NCBI GenBank assembly: GCA_016713085.1
Contig: JADJPV010000006.1
Coordinates: forward strand, 186,001 to 250,000
Source of the DNA: Chitinophagaceae bacterium
GTDB taxonomy: Bacteria; Bacteroidota; Bacteroidia; Chitinophagales; Chitinophagaceae
Length of the DNA: 64,000 nucleotides
Direction of reading: 5' to 3'
Program-made: the position numbers and the translations under genes
Shown here: positions 16,196-25,938 of the stretch, one piece after another
Layout: every line of letters starts with the position of its first letter
Position numbering within the stretch: position 1 is the first letter of the stretch
Notes under the pieces: generated by a model
What the model saw: only the letters and a program-made list of their open reading frames with translations
The model's database searches: none
Told to the model about the DNA's origin: nothing

Positions 16196-18445
16196 TTAGT
16201 TATAATTAAACTTCACTTTATTTTTTCCAATGATTACTTCAAACTCACCCGGTTCAGTTACTGTCTTCAATTGTGCATTTACAAAAGCAAGGTCATTTTT
16301 ATTAATGGTGAATGTTACGGTTTGCATAGCACCTGCTGTCAAGTATATTTTCTTGAAAGCCCTTAAACGTTTCATACTTGGTGTAATGCTTGCATACACA
16401 TCATGCGTATATAATTCTACAGTATGTTTGCCAGGCCAGCCTCCGGTGTTTTTTACCGTAACACTTACTGTTAACTTTTCATCGCCTTTTAATTCTGTTG
16501 TGCTTAATTGTATATCGCTGTATTCAAAAGTTGTATAACTCAATCCATGACCAAACGGATACAATGGATTATAGCCTGTATGAATATCATCGTTAAATAC
16601 TTCCCTTACATCTTCTGAAGGTTTACGGTCGTACAAAACCATTTCACCCATACTGCGTGGATAACTGAATGGAAGAATTCCATCAGGATTATAATCACCA
16701 AACAATACATCAGCTACAGCTTCACCAGTTTTTTTTCCACTCCAGTAAGCCATTAATATCCCTTTTGCAGGAGGTTCAATATTGGTGATAAACTTTGGTC
16801 TTCCTTCTGTTAACACCAGTATCACAGGTTTGCCTGTTAAGTAAGCAGCAATTGCAAGATCTGCCTGATTTTTATCCAATGCAAGATCAGGCGTATTGCC
16901 TGGACTTTCAGCATAAGCATTTTCTCCAATGCATAAAATAATTACATCAGCATTTGCAGCTGCATTTGTTAATGCTGCAATATCATAGTTCATGGAATTA
17001 TCAAAACCCTTTCCTGATGTAGTGATAATATTCGCTGCCCCAACTTTATCTTTAATTGCCTGGTAAATTGTTTTGCTGTCGGTGGGATACCACTGCTCCT
17101 CTTTCCCCTGCCAGGTATAACTCCAGCAGCCATTCAATGCACTGATGCTTTGTGCAGACGGACCTGCAACCAGCACTTTTGTATTCTTAGAAAGTGGTAA
17201 TATATTGTTTTGATTTTTTAGTAATGTCATTGCTTCACGTGCTGCATCCAGTGCAAGTGTCTGGTATTCCGGTTTGCCAAAATTTTCAAGTGCTGCTGAT
17301 TCAGGATATGGATTCTCAAACAATCCTGTTTTCATTTTTAACGTCAGGATTCTTCTTACAGCATCATCAATACGTGTCATTTTCACTTCACCTTTCTTCA
17401 CTGCTTCAATCAGTAAATCATAAAACGAAAAATCACTTGGAACCATGCTCATATCAACTCCGGCATTTACAGCCATCACCACAGCTTCTCTTGGGGTTGA
17501 TGCTACATGATGCCAGTTGTGCAAACGGATAATATCTGCCCAATCGGTAACAATCAATCCTTCAAAACCAAGCTCCGTTCTTAGTACATCGGTTAATAAA
17601 TATTTACTTGAATGTACCGGTACACCATTAATTTCACTGGAATTGATCATGATGGTTGATGAACCTGCTTTCACAGCTTCCCTGAACTGTGGCAAATAAT
17701 ATGCTCTCAATTCTATTTCAGGTAAATAAATCGGCGTCCTGTCTTTTCCGTTTCTTGATGCAGAGTACCCAAGATAATGTTTCATACAACTGGCTACAGC
17801 TGTTACGCTTTTTAATCCATCTTCTTCATAAGCGGTTATTCCTGCTGCTCCCATTTTCTTAACAATGTATACGTCTTCACCATAAGTTTCAGGAAATCTT
17901 GACCATAAAGGCTGACGGCCGATATCAAGTACAGGAGCAAAGTTCCAGCGTACTCCTGATGCTCTTAATTCCTTTGCAGTAACTTTTGCTGCAGCAGCAA
18001 CCAACGCAGGATTTCTTGTTGCAGCCATCGCAATATTTTGCGGGAACAAGGTTGAATTGAGTGTATAAGTTTGACCATGTATGGCATCCAAGCCATAAAT
18101 AATCGGAATTTTTAAACGTGTATTTTTTGTTTCATCCTGGATCTGTGTAATGATCTTTCTCCATGTTTCTACATTCAATGCATGCGCAGTTGTGTTTAAC
18201 AGAGACCCTACTTTATAATCAACCACTGCTTTTTTCAATAATGCAGGATCAAGCGATCCATCTTCATTGGCCCAAGCTCCTTTGGCAACTACAGCCAGTG
18301 TAACCTGGGTCATTTGTCCAACTTTTTCTTCGAGGGTCATCTTTTTTAAAAGATCTTCCACCTTTGGTTCAACTGGTTTACTTTTCTGATTGATGGCTGC
18401 AACTGAAAGCACAGCAATAAGAAGCAATGCAACTAACTTTTTCAT
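16196..18445 (-). CDS. GH3 beta-glucosidase
   Basis: 749 residues, signal peptide MKKLVALLLIAVLSVAAINQ. Two-domain GH3 plus fibronectin-III-like C-terminus: the nucleophile Asp in FEGLIVTDWADI (about D301), the substrate motif SCMKHYLGYSASRNGKDRTP (about 219-238), KH and ELRAYYLPQF preceding it, and GENAYAESPGNTPDL in the (alpha/beta)6 sandwich. It should release terminal beta-glucose (or beta-mannose/xylose) from oligosaccharides in the periplasm. Its start overlaps the GH27 stop by 4 bases, so the two are translationally coupled. Confidence 0.92.
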   Translation of the reverse strand: MKKLVALLLIAVLSVAAINQKSKPVEPKVEDLLKKMTLEEKVGQMTQVTLAVVAKGAWANEDGSLDPALLKKAVVDYKVGSLLNTTAHALNVETWRKIITQIQDETKNTRLKIPIIYGLDAIHGQTYTLNSTLFPQNIAMAATRNPALVAAAAKVTAKELRASGVRWNFAPVLDIGRQPLWSRFPETYGEDVYIVKKMGAAGITAYEEDGLKSVTAVASCMKHYLGYSASRNGKDRTPIYLPEIELRAYYLPQFREAVKAGSSTIMINSSEINGVPVHSSKYLLTDVLRTELGFEGLIVTDWADIIRLHNWHHVASTPREAVVMAVNAGVDMSMVPSDFSFYDLLIEAVKKGEVKMTRIDDAVRRILTLKMKTGLFENPYPESAALENFGKPEYQTLALDAAREAMTLLKNQNNILPLSKNTKVLVAGPSAQSISALNGCWSYTWQGKEEQWYPTDSKTIYQAIKDKVGAANIITTSGKGFDNSMNYDIAALTNAAANADVIILCIGENAYAESPGNTPDLALDKNQADLAIAAYLTGKPVILVLTEGRPKFITNIEPPAKGILMAYWSGKKTGEAVADVLFGDYNPDGILPFSYPRSMGEMVLYDRKPSEDVREVFNDDIHTGYNPLYPFGHGLSYTTFEYSDIQLSTTELKGDEKLTVSVTVKNTGGWPGKHTVELYTHDVYASITPSMKRLRAFKKIYLTAGAMQTVTFTINKNDLAFVNAQLKTVTEPGEFEVIIGKNKVKFNYN

Positions 18446-19686
18446 TTTGATTTTTGTTTGATCTTTTTAATAGCCGGTTTTTCAACTGTTAATCTCAGCA
18501 TTACCACATCATGCCCCTGTACAATTCCTGTCCATGCGTTCTTTGTTGTTCCGATTTCTTTTTTCATCCACAGGTCTTTAATGCTGTAAGCTGTTGCATT
18601 AAAATTGATAAACGTATTGGAAACAGAATCAGATACAGGGTTTTGTTTAAAATCATAAGTCACCGAAACAGGCTTTTTACTGCGGTTTAAAAAGCAGATG
18701 GCAAGTTCGTTGTGAGCAAGTGGTTTTATCCATGTATCAACACTGTCCTTTTGCTGATAAAGATAAGCCTGCACTCCCAAAGAATCCTGATCAACAGCAA
18801 TTGCTTCTTTATCTGTGAGAATTGAAATGGTTTCTTTGGTCATTGAACGTAAATCATTACCGGCAATCAACGGGGCTGCCAGCATGCACCACATGGAGAA
18901 ATGTGCCCTGTCTTCACTTACACTCATGCCATTTCCCACTTCCATCATATCAGGATCATTCCAATGATCCGGACCTGCATACTGGCGGATATTTTTGCGT
19001 ATATCAATAATATGAGTTACTCCCAAACTCTTCCAGGTACCATGATCTTTTATACAGTCAAAACAATTATAAATATCACCACTGATGCGCCATAACTGCC
19101 CGATATCTTTTGCCCATAACCAGGGTTCATAAGTACCCCACTCACATAAACTAAAAACTATTGGACGACCAGCCACTTTAATAGCGTTGCTCATTGTACG
19201 GTAAGCTTCTTTTGCCGTAATGCCTTCTGTACTGCACCAGTCGTATTTCAGAAAATCAATTTCAAGCGAAGCATAGAAACGTGCATCCTGGTATTCGTAT
19301 CCTCTTGTTCCGGGATAACCTGCACAGGTTAACGTACCTGCACAATTATATAAACCAAACTTTAATCCTTTGGAATGCACATAATCAATAACAGTCTTTA
19401 GTCCATTGGGAAATTTTTGCGGATCGGGAACAAGGTCGCCATTTTTATTCCTTTCTTTTGCCATCCAGCCATCATCTAAAACAATATAGTTATAACCTGC
19501 ATCCTTCATTCTGCTTTTAACCATATCATCTGCAATTTCCATTACCAGTTTTTCAGAAATATTTGTTTGAAAAGTGTTCCAGCTGTTCCATCCCATTGGT
19601 GGAGTTGGGGCTAATCCTTCAAACTTTTGTGCGTAAATAAGTGAAACAGAAAAAGTCAACAGAAATGCAAGTGCAATTTTTTTCAT
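18442..19686 (-). CDS. GH27 alpha-galactosidase
   Basis: 414 residues with a signal peptide ending SLIYAQ. Motifs: TPPMGWNSWNTF (28-39), LDDGWM (70-75), LYNCAGTLTCAGYPG, the nucleophile Asp in FLKYDWC (about D149) and the acid/base Asp in ISGDIYN (about D204). This is the classic GH27 series. It hydrolyses alpha-1,6-galactose from galactomannan or galactoglucomannan side chains, alongside the GH97 in the same operon. Its stop overlaps the GH3 start by 4 bases. A long hairpin lies in the 107-base gap upstream. Confidence 0.94.
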   Translation of the reverse strand: MKKIALAFLLTFSVSLIYAQKFEGLAPTPPMGWNSWNTFQTNISEKLVMEIADDMVKSRMKDAGYNYIVLDDGWMAKERNKNGDLVPDPQKFPNGLKTVIDYVHSKGLKFGLYNCAGTLTCAGYPGTRGYEYQDARFYASLEIDFLKYDWCSTEGITAKEAYRTMSNAIKVAGRPIVFSLCEWGTYEPWLWAKDIGQLWRISGDIYNCFDCIKDHGTWKSLGVTHIIDIRKNIRQYAGPDHWNDPDMMEVGNGMSVSEDRAHFSMWCMLAAPLIAGNDLRSMTKETISILTDKEAIAVDQDSLGVQAYLYQQKDSVDTWIKPLAHNELAICFLNRSKKPVSVTYDFKQNPVSDSVSNTFINFNATAYSIKDLWMKKEIGTTKNAWTGIVQGHDVVMLRLTVEKPAIKKIKQKSK

Positions 19687-19712
19687 GTGTTCATTTTGTA
19701 TTTTTTATTTGT

Positions 19713-19787
19713 CACATAGTATATCCATAAAAATCACCACCTCCATTGTCAAAATAAGTACACTGATTTTTATGGATATTTCATGTG
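19713..19787. repeat. Long inverted repeat in the operon gap
   Basis: ATATCCATAAAAATCA (19721-19736) and its exact reverse complement (19764-19779) form a perfect 16-bp stem, extended by CACAT/ATGTG after a 3-base internal loop; the loop is 27 bases. No T run follows on the minus strand, so it is more likely an mRNA processing or stability element, or a small mobile palindrome, than a Rho-independent terminator. Confidence 0.75.
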
Positions 19788-19793
19788 CTGGAT

Positions 19794-21534
19794 TTATTTT
19801 TTATCAACTGTCATAATTACTGCTCCTAATGCAGGGACTGTAACCCTTATTCCGTTTGCTGTTACAGATGATCTTGCTTTCAGTGTATGATAATTTACCG
19901 GACCACCTGCATCCAGGGTTGGCCCCACGCCATTCACCAATACCTTACGGGAAAATTCGCCATTATCATTACTGCCTTCCAAACTGTACCAGTAAAACCT
20001 GTTTCCATAATAGAAGTTTTTCATTTTCACAACCACTGTTTGTGATGTGGGTGAAGTATTGATCAGTGTTACATTTACCTGGCCGGATGTATATGTAGAT
20101 GAATAGGCCTTAATACTTACGCCACCTGTTACCGTATTATTCACCAGCCTGTCGCCCAGCATTTTTTGAAAGTAATACATATAATAAAAGCTTGGGCGTG
20201 GACTCCACTTGGCAATACCCGGTTCATCGCCACTGCTGAAAAGGCCATGATCATTCCCATTGCTCCATCCGTTTAATAAATCCCAGCGTGCAGACATTCC
20301 ATATTTATTTTTCAAGGCTTCTCCCATTACCAACAAAGCAAATAAGCCACTTGTATTTGATACCTGTTGTTTTGAATCTTTTGCCCACATATTCCATTCG
20401 TCCAAGGCAATGGGTTTTACTGTTGCTCCATTTGTTTGCAAAGCCTGTGTAACAAAGTTCATCATTGTACCGGGAACTGATAATGCAGATGACAGCACTA
20501 CTCCTGCACTTGAATTTTGATCAAACGGGGTAAAATAATTATGCACCACATAAAAATCGGCTTTGTTACCTACTCCGGGCATCATACCCGCATTCCAGGT
20601 TTTCATGGTATTGGTTTGCCAGGATTCTGTTGCAGGTGCTTCAACCGTAACAGCACCAATATAAATTTTCTTACCAATTTCAGTTGCTGCTTTTTGCATA
20701 GAGTCAACAAACACTTTAAAATGCTGGGCATACAAAGCACCTGTTAAAAATTCAGGCTGACCATCTTTGTTTGCAGTAAGATCGATACGGTAACCCCATT
20801 CCCAATTGCCATAATTTTCATTACCAATTTCCCAGTACTGTGTACGTCCATTATCATAACGTACCCAATCGGCTGCCATGTGAGCCGCATCAGCAACAGG
20901 ATTTGTACCTGTGCCATAGCGTGCATACCCGTAATTAATTGTAATGATTCCTTTATTATTTGTTTGCTGCAACATGGTATAATAGTTATCCAGGTTACAC
21001 TGCCAGTTATAATTTGTTTTACCGAAGTTGTAAGTTGCCGCTACTTTAGTACCATCATCTTTTGTAAACATGGTTGGCGCACCGGGCGGATTTACACCTT
21101 CCAATGCATTCCAGAAATAAGCATCACTGGAACTGCCGCCGGAAAACGGATAATATGCGGATGCAGATTTGTAACCGGATCAATAAACTTTGGATCACCT
21201 GCTACAGGACCCATCCACCAAACAGCATTGTGTCCAAATTCAGATAAAGGAATTTTGTAATGATAGATGTGGCATCAACAGTAACTGTATTTGTTGCAGT
21301 GGCAGGCATGCTTCCTTCATCAAATGAAGGTGCTGTAAATGTTCTTGGCTGCCAGTCATCCAGGAAAAAACCAATTGTATTGGCAACCGGAGGATCCACG
21401 CCGGGTACAATTACTGTATCTGTAATAACAGGCGGAGTTGGTGGAGCAGGCGTAGCACCTTTATTTTTTTTACAACTTATTGTCAGTAATATCAACAGCA
21501 ATAAGAGAACTGTTTGAGCCAAATTCTTTTTCAT
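19794..21534 (-). CDS. Clan GH-A alpha-L-arabinofuranosidase-like lipoprotein (GH51-like, frameshifted)
   Basis: The N-terminus has a lipobox (LLTISCKK) and a Pro-rich linker. The barrel carries RFPGGSSSD after repair, the acid/base in YWEIGNENYG and the nucleophile in IALDEWNMW, followed by a C-terminal beta sandwich. These are the landmarks of GH51/GH30-type clan A enzymes, and arabinofuranosidase is the usual annotation. Two single-base deletions break it: T4 at 21253-21256 and the C pair at 21139-21140. Repair gives 580 residues. As an outer-membrane lipoprotein it could remove arabinose from xyloglucan or arabinan decorations. A rarer endo-glycanase activity is possible. Confidence 0.75.
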
Positions 21535-21549
21535 ACAATTACAATTTAA

Positions 21550-22770
21550 TCAGGGTACAATTGAAATACGTTTATACATTTCTATACAGGCCCTGCTGTT
21601 ATGATAAGGGCATTTCCAGAAGCCTGCTTTTTCTTTCTGCATCAGTGAGTAATCTTTATTTACTCCCCAATACCACTCACCGTTTTCTTTATTAAGAATA
21701 TGTTTCTTTACAAAATCCCAGCTTTGCAGAGAGTATCGAAGATATTTTTCTTCCCTGGTTAACTGCCAGGCATTATAAAAACCAATCATTGCTTCGGCCT
21801 GCGGCCATGAATGCTTTTCATGAATCAGTGCATCTTTCTCCGGCTCATATTCATACCACAACCCTCCATCAGTATCCAAACCTTCAGCTGCCGCATCAGC
21901 TATTGAAATGGCAAACTGTTTAAATATTCCGATCAGAGATTGATGTTCTATAACTTCTGCACATTGCTGCAACAGCCATGATGCTTCAATATCATGCCCA
22001 TAAGAGTGCAGAGTTGATTTTGATACCCATTCATCAGTAAAAAACAGATGGAGATGGTGATTTTCTTTGTTGATGAAATGCTGCTGAAATAATTCAAGCA
22101 GGTGAATGATTTTTTTTCTCAGTCCATCATCAGGCCATACTTTATAAAGTTCTGCATAAGCTTCCACTATATGCAGATGCGTATTCATTGTTTTTCGTTC
22201 ATTGTCATCTTTATCACTTAAACGTAAGTCATCTGCGTCTTTCCACATCCGGTCAAAAGCTTCAATATATCCGCCTTTCTTTTCATCAAAACTGTATTGC
22301 TCAATACTGTTATACAAATCCTTTGCAAAATGCAATGCCATTCCATTACCGGATGCTTTGTAATATGCTGCCATTCCATAAATGCAGAATGCAAGTCCGT
22401 AAATCTGTTTCCTGCCATCTTTCATCTGTCCTGTTGAATCAACAGACCAGAAAACGCCTCCATACTCATGATCAAAAAAATGATTAATAATATAATTAAA
22501 CGCAGTTGTGGCTGTGTTTAGGTGCGATTGGTCCCTTGTGAATTCATAAGCAGCAGAGAATGCCCAGAGTATGCGGCTGTTAAGAACAATTCCTTTCGGA
22601 GCAGTTCTGTCGGGAATATTTTCATTGTTGATGCTGCCATAAAAACCACCCTGCTCTTTGTCGATGGTAAAATTCATCCAGTAAGAGAGAATTGTATTCA
22701 GTTCTTCTTTCATTTCAGATTTATACTTTGCTAAGATGTCTGAACTGATATCTGCCTTCAGGGTTGTCAT
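21550..22770 (-). CDS. AGE-family cellobiose 2-epimerase (mannobiose epimerase)
   Basis: 406 residues without a signal peptide, so cytoplasmic. An (alpha/alpha)6 barrel of the N-acylglucosamine 2-epimerase family: MNTHLHIVEAY (His near 198/200), HSYGHDIEASWLL (H259) and HSWPQAEAMIGF, the catalytic and binding histidines of cellobiose 2-epimerases. In mannan pathways this enzyme converts beta-1,4-mannobiose to mannosyl-glucose, the substrate of the GH130 encoded immediately upstream. The two genes overlap by one base (stop/start), which supports coupled function. Confidence 0.92.
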   Translation of the reverse strand: MTTLKADISSDILAKYKSEMKEELNTILSYWMNFTIDKEQGGFYGSINNENIPDRTAPKGIVLNSRILWAFSAAYEFTRDQSHLNTATTAFNYIINHFFDHEYGGVFWSVDSTGQMKDGRKQIYGLAFCIYGMAAYYKASGNGMALHFAKDLYNSIEQYSFDEKKGGYIEAFDRMWKDADDLRLSDKDDNERKTMNTHLHIVEAYAELYKVWPDDGLRKKIIHLLELFQQHFINKENHHLHLFFTDEWVSKSTLHSYGHDIEASWLLQQCAEVIEHQSLIGIFKQFAISIADAAAEGLDTDGGLWYEYEPEKDALIHEKHSWPQAEAMIGFYNAWQLTREEKYLRYSLQSWDFVKKHILNKENGEWYWGVNKDYSLMQKEKAGFWKCPYHNSRACIEMYKRISIVP

Positions 22771-23999
22771 TACTTGAGAGATGTTCTTGCTGATTTTTCT
22801 GATTTACTATGCTCAACTTTCACCAACTCTTCCGATAGATTTTTATCGATCAATGCAGTTAATGTTTTAACTGTTTCGGCCGATCTGTATCCATCAGCTG
22901 CTGTATTAACAACATAATCGAGCAATTGCTTCACCGTGGAAGTTGCCACATGCAAACGTGTATCAGAGGAAGCGTAATAAATAAATACAGTTCCGTCATC
23001 ATCTGCAATCCAGCCATTACTGAACACTACATTCGATACATCTCCAATGCGCTCATCAGCTTCAGGTGCTATAAAATAACCGGCAGGCTTGTAAATTATT
23101 TTCGTAAGATCGTTCAAATCAGTCATAAACATATACAGCACATATCTTAATCCCGCTGCTGTATTTCTTACGCCATGAGCAAGGTGCAGCCATCCTAATT
23201 TTGTTTTGAGCGGTGCAGGCCCCTGACCATTCTTCATTTCATAAACAGTATGGTATATTTTTTTATCAATAACTGTTTCCTTATCAATCTTTGCATTTTC
23301 AATTGAATCACTTAATCCAAAGCCAATGCCTCCGCCTTTTCCTGCTTCAATAAAACTATCCTGTGGTCTTGTATAAAAAGCATATTTCCCATTTACAAAT
23401 TCAGGATGCAACACTACATTTCGCTGTTGTGGCGATGGTGTAATAAGATCATTGAGTCTTTCCCAGCTAACCAGGTCTTTTGTTCTTGCAATACCACATT
23501 GAGCAATGGCTGAAGTTTGATCTCCTTCTGAAGCTTTCGGATCTCTCCGTTCTGTACAAAACAATCCATAGATCCATCCATCTTCGTGCTGTACCAAACG
23601 CATATCATACACATTGGTATCGGGCACACTGGTTTCAGGCATTACCACCGGGTAATCCCAGAATTTAAAATTATCAATTCCGTTAGGGCTTTCAGCAACA
23701 GCAAAGAATGATTTACGGTCAGCAGCTTCAACCCTTGCCACTACAATATATTTATCATTCCATTTAATAGCACCTGCATTTAAAACTGCATTGATTACAA
23801 AGCGTTCCATCAGGAATGGATTGCTGTCGAAATTAAGATCATACCGCCAGAATAAAGGAGTATGAGATGCTGTTAATACAGGGTTTATATATCTCTCAAT
23901 GATTCCGTTTCCTGATCCTTCTTTTGAGTTCGTTTGCTGCAACAGGGTCTCATGACTTTTCTCCAGCTTTGCTAAGCGACTAAAGAAATTACTTCGCAT
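22770..23999 (-). CDS. GH130 beta-1,4-mannosylglucose phosphorylase
   Basis: 409 residues, no signal peptide. Five-bladed propeller of GH130 with ERYINPVLTASH-like, RFVINAVLNAGAIK, YIVVARVEAADRKS, VYDMRLVQHEDGWIYG and CTERRDPKA segments, including the conserved general-acid Asp region. Subfamily 1 enzymes phosphorolyse 4-O-beta-mannosyl-D-glucose to mannose 1-phosphate and glucose, saving an ATP. The adjacent epimerase and symporter strongly support this specificity over the mannobiose-specific subfamily 2, but the split is an inference. Confidence 0.9.
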   Translation of the reverse strand: MRSNFFSRLAKLEKSHETLLQQTNSKEGSGNGIIERYINPVLTASHTPLFWRYDLNFDSNPFLMERFVINAVLNAGAIKWNDKYIVVARVEAADRKSFFAVAESPNGIDNFKFWDYPVVMPETSVPDTNVYDMRLVQHEDGWIYGLFCTERRDPKASEGDQTSAIAQCGIARTKDLVSWERLNDLITPSPQQRNVVLHPEFVNGKYAFYTRPQDSFIEAGKGGGIGFGLSDSIENAKIDKETVIDKKIYHTVYEMKNGQGPAPLKTKLGWLHLAHGVRNTAAGLRYVLYMFMTDLNDLTKIIYKPAGYFIAPEADERIGDVSNVVFSNGWIADDDGTVFIYYASSDTRLHVATSTVKQLLDYVVNTAADGYRSAETVKTLTALIDKNLSEELVKVEHSKSEKSARTSLK

Positions 24000-24017
24000 A
24001 CATTATAATTTAATTGT

Positions 24018-25847
24018 TCAATCTTCCAGTTTATTCCACCATGTTTTCTTTAATATAAATCCAATAACAATCAATATCACCACTGTAATTAACAGGGGTA
24101 ATTTTAACCAGAGTACGATATACATTGGCAAAATGGTTAAACAGCATTGAGCGACAATACCAATCACCACATTAAACATATCCAGCTTAAACCGTTTATT
24201 TGGTTCAAACGAAGGATTATCCTTTATCACCAGTTCATGAATTGGTTTCCAGAAACCCCATGGACGCACCGTACTGTAAAACTTTTTCAGTATTTCCACT
24301 TCAGTAGCAGGTGCGGTATATGTTCCAATTAAACAGCCTGCAATTGACAAAGCAAACAATAGCGGGAAGTAATACAGAAATTCAACCCCATTAAAAAATC
24401 TTGAAAAGACTAATGCTCCTGCAATACCGGTTAACATACCATAATAAAAACCATTTGCATTAAACCTCCACCAATACCATTTCAACACATTGGCAGCTAT
24501 ATAACCTCCATACAAACCTGATACAATCCATTGCAGGATACTGTTAACATCCTTTGCAAAAAAACCGAGTGTTACACCAACTGCCACCACAATAATTCCT
24601 GTGAAATAATTCATTCCCATAATCTTCCTGGTAGATGCATGAGGATTGACATACTTCAGGTAGATATCATTTACGATATATGCCTGTGCAGCATTCAGTG
24701 TGCCGGAGAAAGTGCCCATAAATGCTCCCAGCAAACCTGTTAACACAAGGCCCAAAATACCAACCGGTAAAAAGTTATTGATAGCTGCAGGAAGCACACG
24801 TTCAAAATCCGTTCCCCCTGCACCATTACTTAAATTCAGCTGATTATAATACAGTAAGCCAAGTACAGTAAGTCCAATTACCATAAAATACCTGATGGGC
24901 AACAATACAACGGAAACAAAGCCTGTCATTTTCGATGCTTCCTTCGGCGATTTTGTTGACAATACTTTTTGCATATCATAGTTCGGTGCAGGACCGGCCA
25001 GTGAAGCAAACACTCCTTTAAAAATCATCATCATAAAAAAGATGCCGAATAAACTGTATCCATCCTCTGCAATTTTTTTGTTGGCATCTTCAACAATACC
25101 GGCCCAGTTCATATCCAGGTTCCAGCCAAAGAATGGATTGTCCCATCCGGCAGGAACATTCAATGTATTTCCATGCAGATGCATCATGGCTATAACTGCT
25201 ATGGCAATACATCCCACAGTCATGATTGCATATTTGATCAAATCGCCAATAACAATACTGTGCATGCCTCCCAAAATGGAATAGAACATAGCAAACAGTG
25301 TAAATACAATTCCATAAAAATGAGCTACGTATTGTGGTGCTATATCAAAAGGAATATAAGGCTGTACCAAATTCCACGGAACAAATATTTCAATGAACTT
25401 TCCCAACCCGATAAATCCATAAGCCAAAAAACCAAGACAGCCAATCAGTGCAAATGCCACAACAATATTGTGCGATCCTGTTACTCCTTTTCCTTTCAAT
25501 CCAAATCTTGTTTGCAACCACTCAGCTCCTGTATTTGCGTTTGATCTTCTCAACCATTTAGCCAGGAACATCATATTAAATACCTGGTTAAACACCGGCC
25601 ACAAAAAAGGCAGCCACATACTTTTTATTCCATATACAAAACACAGGGATACCATCCACATGGTGCCGCTGATATCAAACATATCAGAAGCATCACTTAA
25701 GCCGAGCATATACCAGGGGAGTTTTTTCCCGCCCATCATATAACTCTCTTTATTTTGTCTGGCTTTTTTCCGTAATACCCATCCAATAATCAGCATAGAA
25801 GCGAGGTACAGAATAACAATGCTTATATCAATTAATTCTAATTTCAT
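24018..25847 (-). CDS. Sodium/solute symporter (SSF family), probable mannobiose importer
   Basis: 609 residues, about 14 hydrophobic helices from residue 10 on (MLIIGWVLRKKARQNKESYMMGGKKLPWYM), with the SSF signature region GGMHSIVIGDLIKY and a C-terminal tail FYSTVRPWGFWKPIHELV. It sits in the inner membrane and is placed between GH26 and GH130, so it should carry disaccharides such as mannobiose into the cytoplasm for epimerization and phosphorolysis. The substrate is inferred from context. A degraded copy of its C-terminal tail lies at 28434-28652. Confidence 0.88.
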   Translation of the reverse strand: MKLELIDISIVILYLASMLIIGWVLRKKARQNKESYMMGGKKLPWYMLGLSDASDMFDISGTMWMVSLCFVYGIKSMWLPFLWPVFNQVFNMMFLAKWLRRSNANTGAEWLQTRFGLKGKGVTGSHNIVVAFALIGCLGFLAYGFIGLGKFIEIFVPWNLVQPYIPFDIAPQYVAHFYGIVFTLFAMFYSILGGMHSIVIGDLIKYAIMTVGCIAIAVIAMMHLHGNTLNVPAGWDNPFFGWNLDMNWAGIVEDANKKIAEDGYSLFGIFFMMMIFKGVFASLAGPAPNYDMQKVLSTKSPKEASKMTGFVSVVLLPIRYFMVIGLTVLGLLYYNQLNLSNGAGGTDFERVLPAAINNFLPVGILGLVLTGLLGAFMGTFSGTLNAAQAYIVNDIYLKYVNPHASTRKIMGMNYFTGIIVVAVGVTLGFFAKDVNSILQWIVSGLYGGYIAANVLKWYWWRFNANGFYYGMLTGIAGALVFSRFFNGVEFLYYFPLLFALSIAGCLIGTYTAPATEVEILKKFYSTVRPWGFWKPIHELVIKDNPSFEPNKRFKLDMFNVVIGIVAQCCLTILPMYIVLWLKLPLLITVVILIVIGFILKKTWWNKLED

Positions 25848-25889
25848 CCTGTCTGTTCAATTTAATTTCCCGGTTGTTAAAAATGTGCA

Positions 25890-25905
25890 GGCTGAAGAAT
25901 CAGCC
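25890..25905. repeat. Small hairpin in the gap between GH26 and symporter
   Basis: GGCTGA-AGAA-TCAGCC forms a 6-bp stem with a tetraloop in the 91-base gap upstream of the symporter start. It may be a weak processing or pausing site. No promoter box was recognized. Confidence 0.35.
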
Positions 25906-25938
25906 CGCCGCCTGATTATGATTATGAACTAAAAAACA

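Noticed and set aside
19721..19779. Intrinsic terminator reading of the 16-bp inverted repeat
   Set aside because: No T run follows on the transcribed minus strand, so I list it as an inverted repeat instead.
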